Shown: positions 31,745 through 42,492 of the stretch, in pieces
Numbering within the stretch: the stretch's first letter is position 1
Layout of the letters: the number at the start of each line of letters is the position of its first letter
Assembly (NCBI GenBank): GCA_956465555.1
Contig: OY101130.1
Coordinates: 992,001 to 1,056,000, forward strand
Source of the DNA: Nitzschia sp. pyKryTriq1
Lineage: Eukaryota; Bacillariophyta; Bacillariophyceae; Bacillariales; Bacillariaceae
Length of the DNA: 64,000 bases
Reading direction: 5' to 3'
The notes under the pieces: generated by a model
What the model was told of the DNA's origin: nothing
The model's input: only the letters and a program-made list of their open reading frames with translations
The model's database searches: none
Made by a program: the position numbers and the translations under genes

Positions 31745-32417
31745 GATTGATGAAAAATGATTCAAACTTGTTCAATTGTGGGTTAAAATGAAACAAGTGC
31801 GGAGTTGTCTAGAGAGAGAATACCTGATGGTACCTCGAGTATCTGATGATGATTGTTGCGATCCGTGTGTGGTGGTTGTGCGTTATTGTGGTGCGGAGGG
31901 AGATTTTCGCGGTCGCCCGATCTTTCGCCTCGCTCCCGCCGGCCAAAAAACGTCAGTCGTTCGGACTCACTGGATTGGAACGTGTGCCTCCAACGCATTC
32001 CACGTGTCGTTCTGAAAAAGGGATGCTTGCCACGTGGAAGAAGGTTGCCCCTCCCCTATTCATTCATTCATTCATTCGTGGAGAACAAAACGGATCGGTA
32101 CGCAGTATGTACGAGTACGAGTACCGCGCCGTACCATTATTCATCACGACCAAAAGCGTGGTCGGGGATCATCGATGAAGCCGCATATTATGCAGATGCG
32201 ATCTGTCTCTACTGGAAGAGCAATAGAACCACATGTCTCTCAAGAACAGTAGATGCTTCAACGATCATAGTCGCACACCACGGCAGACAGGATCAATTGA
32301 CAAGCTAATGTGGATGATGCTGTCCTCCTCATAATTTCTTGTCGGTGCATGACAACAACAACAACAACAACAACAACAAGAAGTATCACCCACCGTTCAT
32401 CGTGAATAAACTAATAG
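31745..32417. promoter_or_regulatory. Divergent spacer with (CAA)n microsatellite
   Basis: The spacer separates the divergent Tic22-like and methyltransferase genes. A CATT run (TTCATTCATTCATTCATTC near 32060) and about ten CAA triplets at 32349-32380 are present. The shared promoter role is inferred from position. Confidence 0.35.
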
Positions 32418-33383
32418 ATGTGGAGAAAGCCCCGCACTTCATTGATCATCACAAGCCTCCTTCCCCTTTTCCATTCCTCCACCACAACTCGACTCCTCCT
32501 CTTTCCATCCACCTCCATAGTACGCACGACATTCGCCTTTGCTGCTGCCCCAACATCCTCCTCGAGCAGCAGCACACGATCCGCCGCTGTTGTCGCCAAC
32601 AGGAGCAAGGCTTTCACTACTACTACTACTACTAGTACTGCGTGTCGCAAACAAGACAACAGCATGAGCATGCCCTCCTCGTCCGATAACGATGACTCCT
32701 CGTCCAAGCAAGACGCCAAAGCGGCAAAACTCTGGGACTACTTTGCCAAAGGCTATGCCAAGAGCCCCATCGGAGACATGGAATCGTATCAAACCAAGTT
32801 GGCAGTCACTCAAGAACGTTACCTAAAGTCCTACATGAAGGTGGTGGAGATTGGATGTGGTACGGGAGGCACTAGCATTCATCATGCACCCCACGTCCAA
32901 CACATTTTAGCTACGGATATATCGTCCAAAATGTTGGATATTGCCAAGGAAAACGCCAAGGCGGCAGGGATTCCAAGCACCGGCCCCGAGCAAGTGTTGG
33001 AATTCCGTCAGGCTTCGGTCGATCAATTGGAGTTACCGGATCAAAGTCAAGATGTGGTCTTGGCATTGAGTATTTTGCATTTACTTCCGAACCGTACTCA
33101 CGCCATTGCAAAAGCTTTCAAATGGTTGAAACCAGGTGGCGTCTTTATCACTTCCACCATCTGTATAGCAGATACGATGGAAAACTCGTTGATCAAAGGG
33201 TTTCTTCTACGTCGAGTGCTGCCCTTGGTTTCTTGGTGCGGTATCATTCCCGAAATCGATACAGGTTTGACGAAAGCCCAACTCTCTCGAGAAATGAAGC
33301 AAGCGGGTTTTGATATTGACTATGAGTGGCAACCTAAACCGGAAGCGGCTGTCTTTTTGGTGGGACGGAAGAAAGAGGAGTAA
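32418..33383 (+). CDS. Class I SAM-dependent methyltransferase, organelle-targeted
   Basis: This single exon of 321 residues has an N-terminal hundred rich in Ser, Thr and Arg, typical of an organellar presequence. The catalytic fold has motif I VVEIGCGTGG at about 141-150 (SAM binding), ATDISSKMLDIA (motif II region, acidic residue contacting the SAM ribose), and later ALSILHLLPN and KWLKPGGVF (motif III). This is the Methyltransf_11/25 pattern of small-molecule methyltransferases such as those for quinones or lipids. A hydrophobic helix (SLIKGFLLRRVLPLVSWCG) near the C-terminus may touch a membrane. The substrate is not predictable. Confidence 0.85.
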   Translation: MWRKPRTSLIITSLLPLFHSSTTTRLLLFPSTSIVRTTFAFAAAPTSSSSSSTRSAAVVANRSKAFTTTTTTSTACRKQDNSMSMPSSSDNDDSSSKQDAKAAKLWDYFAKGYAKSPIGDMESYQTKLAVTQERYLKSYMKVVEIGCGTGGTSIHHAPHVQHILATDISSKMLDIAKENAKAAGIPSTGPEQVLEFRQASVDQLELPDQSQDVVLALSILHLLPNRTHAIAKAFKWLKPGGVFITSTICIADTMENSLIKGFLLRRVLPLVSWCGIIPEIDTGLTKAQLSREMKQAGFDIDYEWQPKPEAAVFLVGRKKEE

Positions 33384-33548
33384 TAGAAGACGGCAACGAA
33401 AACAACATTCTACACTATATATACTGTAGGCACCTACGACGAGTAAACTACGAAGTAAGTACTACGTGCATGCATAAAGAAAAAGACTGACTCGATAAAA
33501 TATTGTAGACTACTTCGTATATTACGGGTAGTAAATACCGTGCACTCC

Positions 33549-34406
33549 TTACGCCTTTCGTCGTCGTCGCACCATGTGCCAAGAATGGAATTTGTAGTCT
33601 GGATCGCCCTCACAATGGTCTTGATCCTGGGTGATTTCCCATCCAAGTTTCTGATAAAAGCGAACATTTCGTTCCTCTTGCGTCTCGAGATGTACATCGC
33701 AGCAACAATAATTGGTTTGTTCTTGTTCTTGTTCTAGTTCTAGTGCTTCGTGAAGAAATATTGCACGTCGCAAGGCATGACTGCCCAAACCTCGGCCCTG
33801 ATGATCCGGTCGAACTACCATGCGTTCGAGCATAATATAATTCTTCTTCTCTACGCTCCTCCTCGTACTATTATCCTCGTCAATACTTCTAGTACTATCG
33901 TCACCGTCGCCCCGTACGTGTACGGGCTTTACTGATTCCATCATGGCCAAAAGTCGATTTAATGTCGACAACCCAAAGCGAAAGGGTACTTGCCACATAC
34001 CAGCGGTTATCATTTCCCACAGGCTCACGGATTTGGCTGCCGATGCTGGCACCCACAAAAAGCAACATACAATTTCTCCCCGGCCATTTCGCACTCCTCG
34101 CAAGACACCTCCTCCAGCACTACCGCTAGTATTAGTAACTCGGTCGTGACGACGACATTCTTCTTGTTTCTTTCCTTTGGATATCATCAAATCCAAGTTC
34201 TTTTGAAATACCCATTCCAGTGCCTCTCGACGATATTCTTGGGTTCCTTGAAAGATGTAATTGTAAGCAGGGGACGCCGAAAAGGCCGCCGCCATCACCT
34301 TGGCGCATTCGGTGACACAAGAAGGGCTGTCGTCCAAGATTTCCAATTCCCCCAATTGCTCTTCTTCTTCTCCTGCTTCGCCGCCGCCGAGCGGCGATGT
34401 TGTCAT
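33549..34406 (-). CDS. GNAT-family N-acetyltransferase
   Basis: This single exon of 285 residues ends 165 bp from the convergent methyltransferase. The GNAT core has the acetyl-CoA binding motif RMVVRPDHQGRGLGSHALR (Q-x-x-G-x-G at about 203-208), a preceding strand with YIML, and the C-terminal NVRFYQKLGWEI helix-strand. The start resembles other eukaryotic GNATs of unknown substrate (VMAAAFSASPAYNYIF). A low-complexity Glu/Gln run interrupts the region between motifs A and B. Substrate unknown. Confidence 0.85.
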   Translation of the reverse strand: MTTSPLGGGEAGEEEEQLGELEILDDSPSCVTECAKVMAAAFSASPAYNYIFQGTQEYRREALEWVFQKNLDLMISKGKKQEECRRHDRVTNTSGSAGGGVLRGVRNGRGEIVCCFLWVPASAAKSVSLWEMITAGMWQVPFRFGLSTLNRLLAMMESVKPVHVRGDGDDSTRSIDEDNSTRRSVEKKNYIMLERMVVRPDHQGRGLGSHALRRAIFLHEALELEQEQEQTNYCCCDVHLETQEERNVRFYQKLGWEITQDQDHCEGDPDYKFHSWHMVRRRRKA

Positions 34407-34827
34407 GGTCGGATCGAGAGTCGCAAGGGAATAATAATATCAGTCCTGTTCTTGGTATGGCCTGAATTGCGACTAAAAATACAATTCAAGAGGAGGGAAA
34501 TGAAAAGAAAAGATCGCAAGATTCTTCATCGCGACGACGAATCATCATCGCGCGAAAAAAGCAGATCCGAAGAAGGAAAAACTACATCAGTTCTTTTCCC
34601 ATCTTTCGAATATATAATGCGACCAACGCGTTATGATCGATGTAGTCGAATTATGGCGCGAAATTGTTACTTTTTTATGATGTCACACAATGACCCCGCG
34701 ACGACAGGCACAAAATCATCAGCTCTGAGTGCGTTGTTACTCAAAGCATGCATATCCAGTGCAGATAGTGCCGCAACATCTCCCTCTTGCCACTGAATTG
34801 GGACAGCATCGTCTCTTCTTTTTGACC
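34407..34827. promoter_or_regulatory. Divergent spacer between GNAT and hydroxyacid oxidase genes
   Basis: The spacer is 421 bp between two ATGs. TATATAATGCGAC near 34610 could serve as a TATA element for the plus gene; the evidence is weak. Confidence 0.3.
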
Positions 34828-36252
34828 ATGTTGTTGGCAACTTGTTCCCAAGGAGGCCGAACGAGTAGTTCGTATTCTTCCTCCTCCTCCTCTTCCTCCT
34901 CCTACTCATCATCATCTTTTCTATCGAGGGAAAATAGTGCTTTTTTCGCGGTGGTCGGCCTCAAGGCGACGTCGTTGCTGCTGTACAAATGGTGGTGCCA
35001 CTATCGGAAACATCAAAAGGAAGAAAATGAGAGGCAATATCAAAAGTTGATTGCCAAAATCCCCCCGAGAAGTATTTCCGAATTTGAACAGGCTGCCATT
35101 TTGAACATGGGTCCTCTAGCCCGAGTCTACTTTCAATACTTTTCTGACCCCGCAGTGACGTTGCAGGGAAGCCGTCAATTTTTGCAATCCTTACGACTAG
35201 TACCGACCATTCTGAAAGGGGATGTCCGGACTATCGATACTTCCTTGCAACTGTTCGGGAAGCGAATGGAAATGCCCGTCTTGATTGCTCCGAGTGCCTT
35301 TCATGTTTTGGCATGTCCCGAAGGAGAAATCGCCACGGCCAAGGCTGCAGGAGCGGCGGGGGCGGGATATTGCTACAATTGGATGCTTTCGAGCAAACAC
35401 TATAAAGAGGTTTTGCCTCACAAGGGAATCAAGTGGTTGCATTTGTACATGTTCGAAGAGCGTGATTTAGTCCAAGCGTCAATCCAAGCTGCGTTGAAAA
35501 CCAAACAGTTCTCGGCCATTATTTTGACGTGCGATCATCCCCACACACGAGTGCAGAATCGCATGATGCCCTTTTTTACTACTGCCGACATGCCTCATGC
35601 TCATCCCGATGATCCCTTTTTCCCCAATCAAGCCGCGGTTGGATTTGACAAGACGACATTACGGGAATTGGTGGATCTCAATACCAAATTCGATCGAAAT
35701 CCTGGAGGTACCAATAGTTCTCAACTGAGCTGGGAAGATGTTCAATGGATCCGCTCGTGCGTTCCATCCCGAATTCCCATTGTCGCCAAGGGAATCTTGA
35801 CGGTAGAAGACGCGCTGCGGGCCATTGACGTGGGTATCGATGCTATCGTCGTGAGTAATCATGGAGGACGACAATGCGATGTGGCGATATCAGCCATGGA
35901 AGCCCTACCGGTCATTGCCGATGCGGTACAAGATCGAATCCCAATCTTGGTGGATTCGGGTATCCGGAGTTCGGGAGATATTGTCAAGGCCCTTTGTTTG
36001 GGAGCCTCGGGGGTCATGCTCGGGCGTCCTCCCCTCTGGGCCTTGGCATGTGGTGGGGCACCGGCCCTCGAAACCATGTTGGAGACTCTCAAAGCCGATT
36101 TGCAAGATGATTTGCGAAGTTTGGGAATCACATCCATCAAAGACTTGGGGCTGGATCACTTGTGGCCCCCGGATCAAAAACGAGTGGAATTCATTGTGCA
36201 AACCTGCCGGCAGAAACGAATTGCATCGAGAATGACGGGGTCTTCTGCTTGA
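34828..36252 (+). CDS. FMN-dependent 2-hydroxyacid oxidase (glycolate/lactate oxidase family)
   Basis: This single exon of 474 residues starts at ATG 34828, the first in frame. A Ser-rich start and a hydrophobic stretch (AFFAVVGLKATSLLLYKW) suggest a membrane anchor or targeting signal not found in soluble glycolate oxidases. The TIM-barrel core has MPVLIAPSAFHVLACPEGE, TRVQNRM, VAKGILTVEDAL with the FMN-contacting Lys, and the active-site signature SNHGGRQ at about 342-348 holding the catalytic His and substrate-binding Arg. ILVDSGIRSSGDIVKALCLG is the FMN phosphate site. It oxidises a 2-hydroxyacid to the 2-oxoacid; whether glycolate (photorespiration) or L-lactate cannot be told. No PTS1 is present (ends GSSA). 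Confidence 0.88.
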   Translation: MLLATCSQGGRTSSSYSSSSSSSSSYSSSSFLSRENSAFFAVVGLKATSLLLYKWWCHYRKHQKEENERQYQKLIAKIPPRSISEFEQAAILNMGPLARVYFQYFSDPAVTLQGSRQFLQSLRLVPTILKGDVRTIDTSLQLFGKRMEMPVLIAPSAFHVLACPEGEIATAKAAGAAGAGYCYNWMLSSKHYKEVLPHKGIKWLHLYMFEERDLVQASIQAALKTKQFSAIILTCDHPHTRVQNRMMPFFTTADMPHAHPDDPFFPNQAAVGFDKTTLRELVDLNTKFDRNPGGTNSSQLSWEDVQWIRSCVPSRIPIVAKGILTVEDALRAIDVGIDAIVVSNHGGRQCDVAISAMEALPVIADAVQDRIPILVDSGIRSSGDIVKALCLGASGVMLGRPPLWALACGGAPALETMLETLKADLQDDLRSLGITSIKDLGLDHLWPPDQKRVEFIVQTCRQKRIASRMTGSSA

Positions 36253-36859
36253 TAATAATACAGCATAAAGGAAAGAGTGACGACGGAAATGGTGATAGAT
36301 ACAACCACTCTACTGGAAATTTATTTTTTAAAGTTTAGTATAATACTCAAGATTGTCTGTTCTACCTATACACTCTTATGACGACGAAGGCTTCAGCAGA
36401 CCAGGTGGAGACAAAATGGTAGTAGGGACTCCATCAGTTGATCCAAACTCCTGCTTCTGCTCCGACTCCTAAATAAAGAACTCGCATTGTTGTACCGGTA
36501 TGATCGTTTTTTAGAGCTCCCGGTGCTGTGCTGAGATGGACCCAAGAAAAGTGTTATCAAGCGAGCAACCATGCATGCAATAAGCAAGCCGACGGATCGT
36601 TTTGAAAATAGTTTCCTCGACGACAAAAGCATGTAGTCAGTATGTATTTTTCAATTCCAGATTAACATATTATCCTTTGGCATCAACCTCATCTAGAGTA
36701 GAGGAGGGTATTCCTATAAGAGAGAGTATTTTTCATATTCATTTTGTTTCTCCAAAAAGTTGACATCCAGATTTAAATAACAGCATGTGCCGACAAAAAG
36801 CAGGGTAGCGCAACCTTCGAGGAGTCGTCGGTTGCAGAGTGAAGAGTTGATGAGCGCAG
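36253..36859. other. Intergenic spacer
   Basis: The spacer contains the 3' regions of the oxidase and of the convergent zinc-binding gene. No other feature was recognised. Confidence 0.45.
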
Positions 36860-37249
36860 CTATTTCTTTTTCGAAGACGACTTGAGTCCAGCATTGAGCA
36901 GATCATCGAGGTCGTGTTTTTGCTTGGCCTTTTTCTCTGCCTTGGTCGGGCCGTCCGAACCGCCCCCACCACTTCCCTTTTGTTTTTGTGCCGCGGCCTC
37001 CGCGAGTTCTTCGGCAATGGCGGTCGCTCCCGGAAAGCATTCTTCTACGGTCGACCCGTGTTTGCCTTCGGCATGCGCGGAGAGTTCCGTATTGGTCTTG
37101 GTAATCTTCATTTCCTGCTGGCAAATCGTACACGAACTTAATTTGGGCGGATCCTTTTGGCGGACCATTCGTCCCATTGCGTCTCCGAGCCCGGCGGCGC
37201 GGTTCGCCTTGAACTGACGCCTCTTGGCAGCTGCATTGGATTCTGGCAT
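36860..37249 (-). CDS. Small zinc-binding protein, At2g23090-like (zf-met2/4F5 type)
   Basis: This single exon of 129 residues starts at ATG 37249. A basic N-terminus (NAAAKRRQFKANRAAG) is followed by one zinc finger: CTICQQEM gives C-x2-C and AHAEGKHGSTVEECFP gives the histidines and the terminal CFP typical of this small eukaryotic family. A Lys-rich C-terminal tail follows. Members are small nuclear/cytosolic proteins of poorly known function. Confidence 0.78.
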   Translation of the reverse strand: MPESNAAAKRRQFKANRAAGLGDAMGRMVRQKDPPKLSSCTICQQEMKITKTNTELSAHAEGKHGSTVEECFPGATAIAEELAEAAAQKQKGSGGGGSDGPTKAEKKAKQKHDLDDLLNAGLKSSSKKK

Positions 37250-37862
37250 GATAAAATATGATATTGTGATATGATATGATATGATATCACTGTCTTGGTC
37301 TGTATGTAGTGGATAATAGTACAAGTACTGTAGATAGTTTGAAGTTCGTCGCGATGGGATGAATACTTTCGTGTGGTGTGCAGATGGCAAAATAATGATG
37401 GGCAGCAAAATGCCTTTTGATTTTGTCTGGTGTTGGAGTGTCTTTCAAACTTTTTGAATGGATTGTGCGGCTCCCTATGGTGTCCCCGAGACAGACACGG
37501 GTGGAGGCCAGGCAGGAGAAGCCCGTCGACCAATGAAAAGTGAGGAATAGTTAGTTTTCAACATTAGTTTTCTGTGCTCCTTTTAGACGTGCCTCGCGCG
37601 CGCAGTGCGTGGTTCGGGCAAGGTTCGGGGGTCATCCGTTCCCAAAGTAAAAAATATGGCGGGAAAAAACGTCGGTCCCCGGCATTATGCCGAATGATAT
37701 GATGAGATATTATTATGATTCTTCTTGTTGCCTCGCTCATCTCGCGGCCTCCTTTTCCTTCATCGTGTTTGTTGTTGACATTATATTCGTCCATAGAACA
37801 ACAGCAGAAATATCAGAGACGGGTGCAGTTCTTTCGATGATATATATGTATGTAATAGTATT
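37250..37862. other. Divergent spacer with ATGATATGATATG microsatellite
   Basis: GATATGATATGATATGATATC occurs near 37266-37290 just upstream of the zinc-binding gene. Nothing else was recognised. Confidence 0.4.
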
Positions 37863-38045
37863 ATGGAGAAGAAAAGGAAGAAGAAGGAAATAATCCTGGC
37901 TGCCGTGACGATAGCATTGATCCTGACGAACCTAGTTGTTTCAATGCTTCAAAGCTCCGGGACGCTCAAAACGACAGCTATTTTTGCGAGGCAGTTCTAC
38001 GACGAGGCAAATAATAATGACACAGAAGAATGGGCAATCCACAGT

Positions 38046-38082
<37 letters not shown>

Positions 38083-39626
38083 ACGAGAAAAACAGCAACA
38101 TATCGTATCCATCATCCTCTAATACGTTGCTGCTTGCGAACAACAATACCCACGAGCACCATCTTCTTCCCATCAAGCATGAGACGAACAATAACAACAG
38201 CATCAAGGAGAAGAAGAAGAAGAACGAGGAGGATTCTTTCACTTGCACACCTGGCACCCACCAACCCGTCTACAAGGTTTCTGGCCGGTTTGAAACCAAA
38301 GTCAATGCCATCAAGAAGATGACATCCTCTAATACGAGTAGTAGTACTAGTACTACTGCTCTTGGTATCCGGAACAACACCAAGAACAACAACGACCAGC
38401 ACGCGCCCCTGGTGGTCGTGTGCGAATTCAAGACCGACCGAGGAATGCACTGGTTCCATTTCCCCCACTCCATGCAGCAGCTCTATGCGTGCTACTCCTT
38501 CTATCAGCAACAACTAGAACAACAACTACAATATCAGCAACAACAACACGCCCGGCGAGAAGAAGAAGAAAAAGAAGAAGAAGGGGATGATCGTCATCGT
38601 CATCGTCGTACAAAATTATTCCTACTCATCCCTTCTGCCAAGATAAAATCAAAGTTGGACAGCAATAAGTTTCTCCATGGCTTTTTACAGCTCTTACAAG
38701 ATGAAATGGGTGTCGAGATTGTTCTCAATCAAACATTCTTTCGCGAAATATACCCCCGCTACAACCAGCAAAAACAAGAACAAGAGCAGCAGCAACAAGA
38801 ACAACAAGACGTCAAGAATGATGCTGTTTCTTATTCTTCGGCTGCATTTTACATTAGATTTGGATACACCATTTCTCACGTCCACGAACTCAACCAGCTA
38901 TTTGAACAATACGTTTCCAACAAGAAAGTGCATGGTGCTGATGAAACCACCACCACCACCACCACCACCGCACCACCACCATCATCATCATCACCCGTTG
39001 TTGTTGAGCGATCTCTTTGCGGAATAGCAACAAGAACTGACGATAAGCTCTTAATTCCTCGAATCGGAATATTGAATCGAAGACCCAACGGTGGACGATC
39101 CATTACAAATGCTGCACAGTTGGAGAATATACTGCTCGCCAAGATCATTTCGTTTCATCAGCATCAACAACAAGTCGAGCTGGAATACTTTGATGGTAGA
39201 TCGTTCGTTGAACAGGTGCAATTCTTTCAGAGGACGGATATATTGATCAGTCCCCATGGGGCTCAATTGACTGGATTGCCCTTTTTGGCCGGCGGCGGCG
39301 GCGGCGCCAAAGAAAAGAATGGCAATACTACGTGCAGTCAGCTGCTCGAGATTTTTCCACCCAACTTTCTCATGCCACAATTTTTTGGTAGTCTCGCAAG
39401 GGATTCCGACATTGGCTACTCGTACTTGTACTTGTCGGACCAAGCCGCTAATTATTCGCGCCCCAAGACCTTGAAAGGGCGCAACCAGGCAAGAGCCGCG
39501 AATCTATGTTTGTCACTGGACGTCATTCAAAAATCAATCGAACGTTTGGTGGGTGATTGGAGGGAGTGTTATTGCCAGCAGCAAGACGACCATCAGCACC
39601 ACCGCCACCACGCCAATAACGAATAG
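37863..39626 (+). CDS. GT61-like glycosyltransferase, type II Golgi membrane protein
   Basis: This single exon of 587 residues has a short basic cytosolic start, one signal-anchor helix (EIILAAVTIALILTNLVVSM, about 9-28) and a luminal stem full of Asn, Gln and His repeats. The C-terminal domain has the GT61/DUF563 pattern: RIGILNRRPNGGRSI near 399, EYFDGRSFVEQVQFF, ILISPHGAQLTGLPF near 460, and LLEIFPPNF. GT61 enzymes include xylosyltransferases and EOGT, which act in the secretory pathway. In a diatom the target would be a glycoprotein or extracellular polysaccharide; that is inference. Unusually many homopolymer insertions lie between the conserved blocks. Confidence 0.78.
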
Positions 39627-39988
39627 ATAGAAAGGTACACGCGTACACGTACATCCTTGATCATCATTATTTCCAATAAGAGTTGGCCCCCGAAGATATC
39701 ATTCCCCATAGATTCTTTCCATCACTGGCAATTCTCAAATAGCAGTGCAAGAAGTAAGAACAATTTTGCTTTATAGTGATTCCATACGTTCTTTTTAATA
39801 CGAGTTTTGTTGGAGCAAGAGAAGGGTTCTTCTTCCAACGCGGAGACGCTTTCGCAGAAAATAGAAGCGATATTATGGCATCTCGTCGGCGCACTCCTCT
39901 GAGTACCGCCAATGAGCCTATGCTGCTTTCATCTTCATGCAGGAGGGCAGAAGAGAGTGACTGTGGCGCGGCCATAAAGTCTCGATTA
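39627..39988. other. Spacer between convergent genes
   Basis: The spacer is 362 bp with no further gene; it contains two 3' ends. Confidence 0.45.
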
Positions 39989-41401
39989 CTAGACGTCGGT
40001 CGCCACAACAGTCCATTCGATTTCCTTGGGTGGCTCGTAGGAGGAGGAAGGCGAGCTTTCGGGAACGACGAGTTCCGGAGCTGAGCCACAGGGCGAGTCT
40101 TGAGGACTAACAGAAATCGGACCCACTTGAGTAGCGACAGTAGTACTGCCACTAGTAGCAGTAGTAGTAGAAGTCGTAGCAGCAGTACTAATCATCATTT
40201 GCTGGGCCATGGATTGAGCTTGTTCGAGCATGACCGAACAGTTCTGATGCACAAGCTGATAAATCGAATGATGGACAGAGGCATGTCGGTATTGGGAGAT
40301 GGCCTGGAAAAGGTTTCTCGAGTCATGAGTTCCTTGCAACAAGAGCTCGTCGCCTCGAGAGATACACTCGCTGACTTGGGGGCACGAGAATTGTTGGTGC
40401 ACGGTATCGTCATACTTGGCCGCCGATATGCGATCCAATCCATAGATCAAAGGGCAGAGCATGGGGTCGATCATTCCGAGTTGAGCAAGGGCACACTTGC
40501 GATAGAGCATGACGGAACTCCAGTTGTCCATTATGAAAGCTTCCGACGAGAGGACTTGTTTGTGGAGAATATCCAAAGCATCTTGATAAGCAGTATAGGC
40601 TCTCTCGTACGAGCCCATATTGTAGAGGGAATCGCCCAGAAACTCTGGATAGACTGAGGACTGAAGAGTATCCAAGAACTTGTCCGTACTCTCCTCTTCC
40701 TCCTTTTCGTCGCAGTTCGAGATCATGACGTCAATGACAGTCGAGTTGGAGTGATAGGCACGCTTCACCTTGACATGCGCAAATAGATATTCTTCGCTCT
40801 GACGCAAGTGCCAGCCACCACCACCCGCTCCCGCCTCTTCGTGGTACAATGTCAATAGGTCCATGCGAGCACAAGTTTCAAAAGCCTGGTCTCCTTCGAG
40901 CCAACGATCCTGTTGGTGGTACAGATGACCGATCTCGTTGAGGACTTGGGAGGCTTTGAGGGGACCTTCATGATGATAGCCGTCCGAAACCTCCAAATCG
41001 ATGGCTCTACCATTCACTAAAAGAGTCTTCCATACTTGATACAAGTGGGCATGGGCCTCATCGCATCGATCCCATTCATGACCGTCACCCAGTTTGATAC
41101 CGAGCAACCAGTGAGCGCTGGCGGTTAGAAGACAGTGAACGTTTCCTGCTGGTTGAGAGCAGGGCACGGCATCCTCCTCCTCCTTCTTCTTCTTTTGATC
41201 GTCTGCTTCCTCCTCCATTCTGACCGCTAGGCTGACAAGCTCGAGGACATCCTTCAAGCGATATGTAGAAAGATTCATGGGAGCTGATGTCGTGATCGTC
41301 GTTGCATCCTCCAAGTTCTTCTTGGCAAGTGCCAAGAGATCACCTCGCAAATCTTTAGAAGAAGAAGAAGTGATGGCAGCAGCAGCAGGATCTTGACTCA
41401 T
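39989..41401 (-). CDS. TPR-repeat protein (TPR family, copy 2, no membrane helix)
   Basis: This single exon of 470 residues starts at ATG 41401. Helical repeats run from about residue 75 to 390. The blocks match copies 1 and 3: EFLGDSLYNMGSYERAYTAY with LYRKCALAQLG, then CPQVSECISRGDELL and the pair AISQYRHASVHHSIY. Unlike the other two copies it shows no clear transmembrane helix after this block and ends in a Thr/Ser/Pro tail, so it is probably soluble. Confidence 0.72.
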   Translation of the reverse strand: MSQDPAAAAITSSSSKDLRGDLLALAKKNLEDATTITTSAPMNLSTYRLKDVLELVSLAVRMEEEADDQKKKKEEEDAVPCSQPAGNVHCLLTASAHWLLGIKLGDGHEWDRCDEAHAHLYQVWKTLLVNGRAIDLEVSDGYHHEGPLKASQVLNEIGHLYHQQDRWLEGDQAFETCARMDLLTLYHEEAGAGGGGWHLRQSEEYLFAHVKVKRAYHSNSTVIDVMISNCDEKEEEESTDKFLDTLQSSVYPEFLGDSLYNMGSYERAYTAYQDALDILHKQVLSSEAFIMDNWSSVMLYRKCALAQLGMIDPMLCPLIYGLDRISAAKYDDTVHQQFSCPQVSECISRGDELLLQGTHDSRNLFQAISQYRHASVHHSIYQLVHQNCSVMLEQAQSMAQQMMISTAATTSTTTATSGSTTVATQVGPISVSPQDSPCGSAPELVVPESSPSSSYEPPKEIEWTVVATDV

Positions 41402-42102
41402 GGCGATGATAGTTTTTGTTCTTTGGCCGTTGTTCTTCGTCAAGAGCGATTATGTGAGAGAAGAAGAAGTGTTGTGTGTCTTACGGTCGGTTTAGCGGCG
41501 TGCAGTACTTGAATCATAACATAGGAGTACGAACTGTCTGTCTGTATGATGCAGATAGTGTATTCGTTCGTACTCGTATCATCGATCGAAAGCAAAGCCG
41601 GGAACCGAACCGAGCTTCCTGTTTCACCAAATTCAGAAAACATGGCGCGGTCTTTGTGAAAACCTCAAATTGAAATGCATCGCGGCTGCCGTTCGATATC
41701 ATAATTTTTTATTTTTAAAACAGGAGGCCGCGTGATTTTTTTGAACGAATGCAAGGATTATAGATGCGGACTGTGCGGACTTTTTGCCAGGTGTGTTCCA
41801 GGAGCATGAAAACGTTGCCGATATTACTTTGCCACGCACGGGTGGTGAACGTACCAGGTACCGTAGATGCATGCGGTGAGGAGAATAATCATCCGAGGAG
41901 AATAATGACGCTACATACCGGTATCAATACTCCTATTGGTCAGTATAGTGCCTCGTCGGGGCGGGGGGTTTTCGCGCACATTCATTTTGTCGTGCGCCGC
42001 TCGCTCGCTCGCTTCGCTCGGTTCTCTCGTCGTTGAAACAACGAAATAACTGTGCTTTGGATATATAAGCCCACTCTTTTGATATCTGAACCTTCAACGA
42101 CA
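41402..42102. other. Intergenic spacer
   Basis: No gene was recognised. CGCTCGCTCGCTTCGCTCGG lies near 42000. Confidence 0.4.
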
Positions 42103-42492
42103 TTATTTTATTATCACTATTGTAGAACCCAAATCCGAACACTGCGGACAGTTTTCAGATGCCTTCTTAACAACGTCCCAAATGAGAAACAAGCGAGGTC
42201 CCGAAGCAAGAGTCGCATTTAGTTGATATAAGTCTACCTTAAGTGTTGGACGGACTAGGTTATCCAACCCTTGAAGAACAGATTCTGCCCGACATTTCGC
42301 ATACGTATCGCAACGACATTTCTCACAGTACAAGGACGGAGGAAGGCATGCGGTAGCCGCATGACAATAAATGTAACACCACACCGCACAACTTCGCACT
42401 GCGCGCAGCAACAATACAACAAATGCAATTAGCTTCACAAAAATTGTATGCTCAAAATACTGGCGTTGCCCCCATGAATGACGAGACGACAT
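42103..42492 (-). CDS. Possible small cysteine-rich secreted protein
   Basis: This open frame of 129 residues starts at ATG 42492. It has a hydrophobic helix (IFVKLIAFVVLLLRAV) followed by a cysteine-rich part (YCEKCRCDTYAKC, later NCPQC) and a well-formed helical stretch. Composition looks protein-like, but the first 70 bases overlap the start of the divergent gene at 42423, so either that gene starts later (ATG 42474) or this frame is not used. I know no family. Confidence 0.3.
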   Translation of the reverse strand: MSSRHSWGQRQYFEHTIFVKLIAFVVLLLRAVRSCAVWCYIYCHAATACLPPSLYCEKCRCDTYAKCRAESVLQGLDNLVRPTLKVDLYQLNATLASGPRLFLIWDVVKKASENCPQCSDLGSTIVIIK

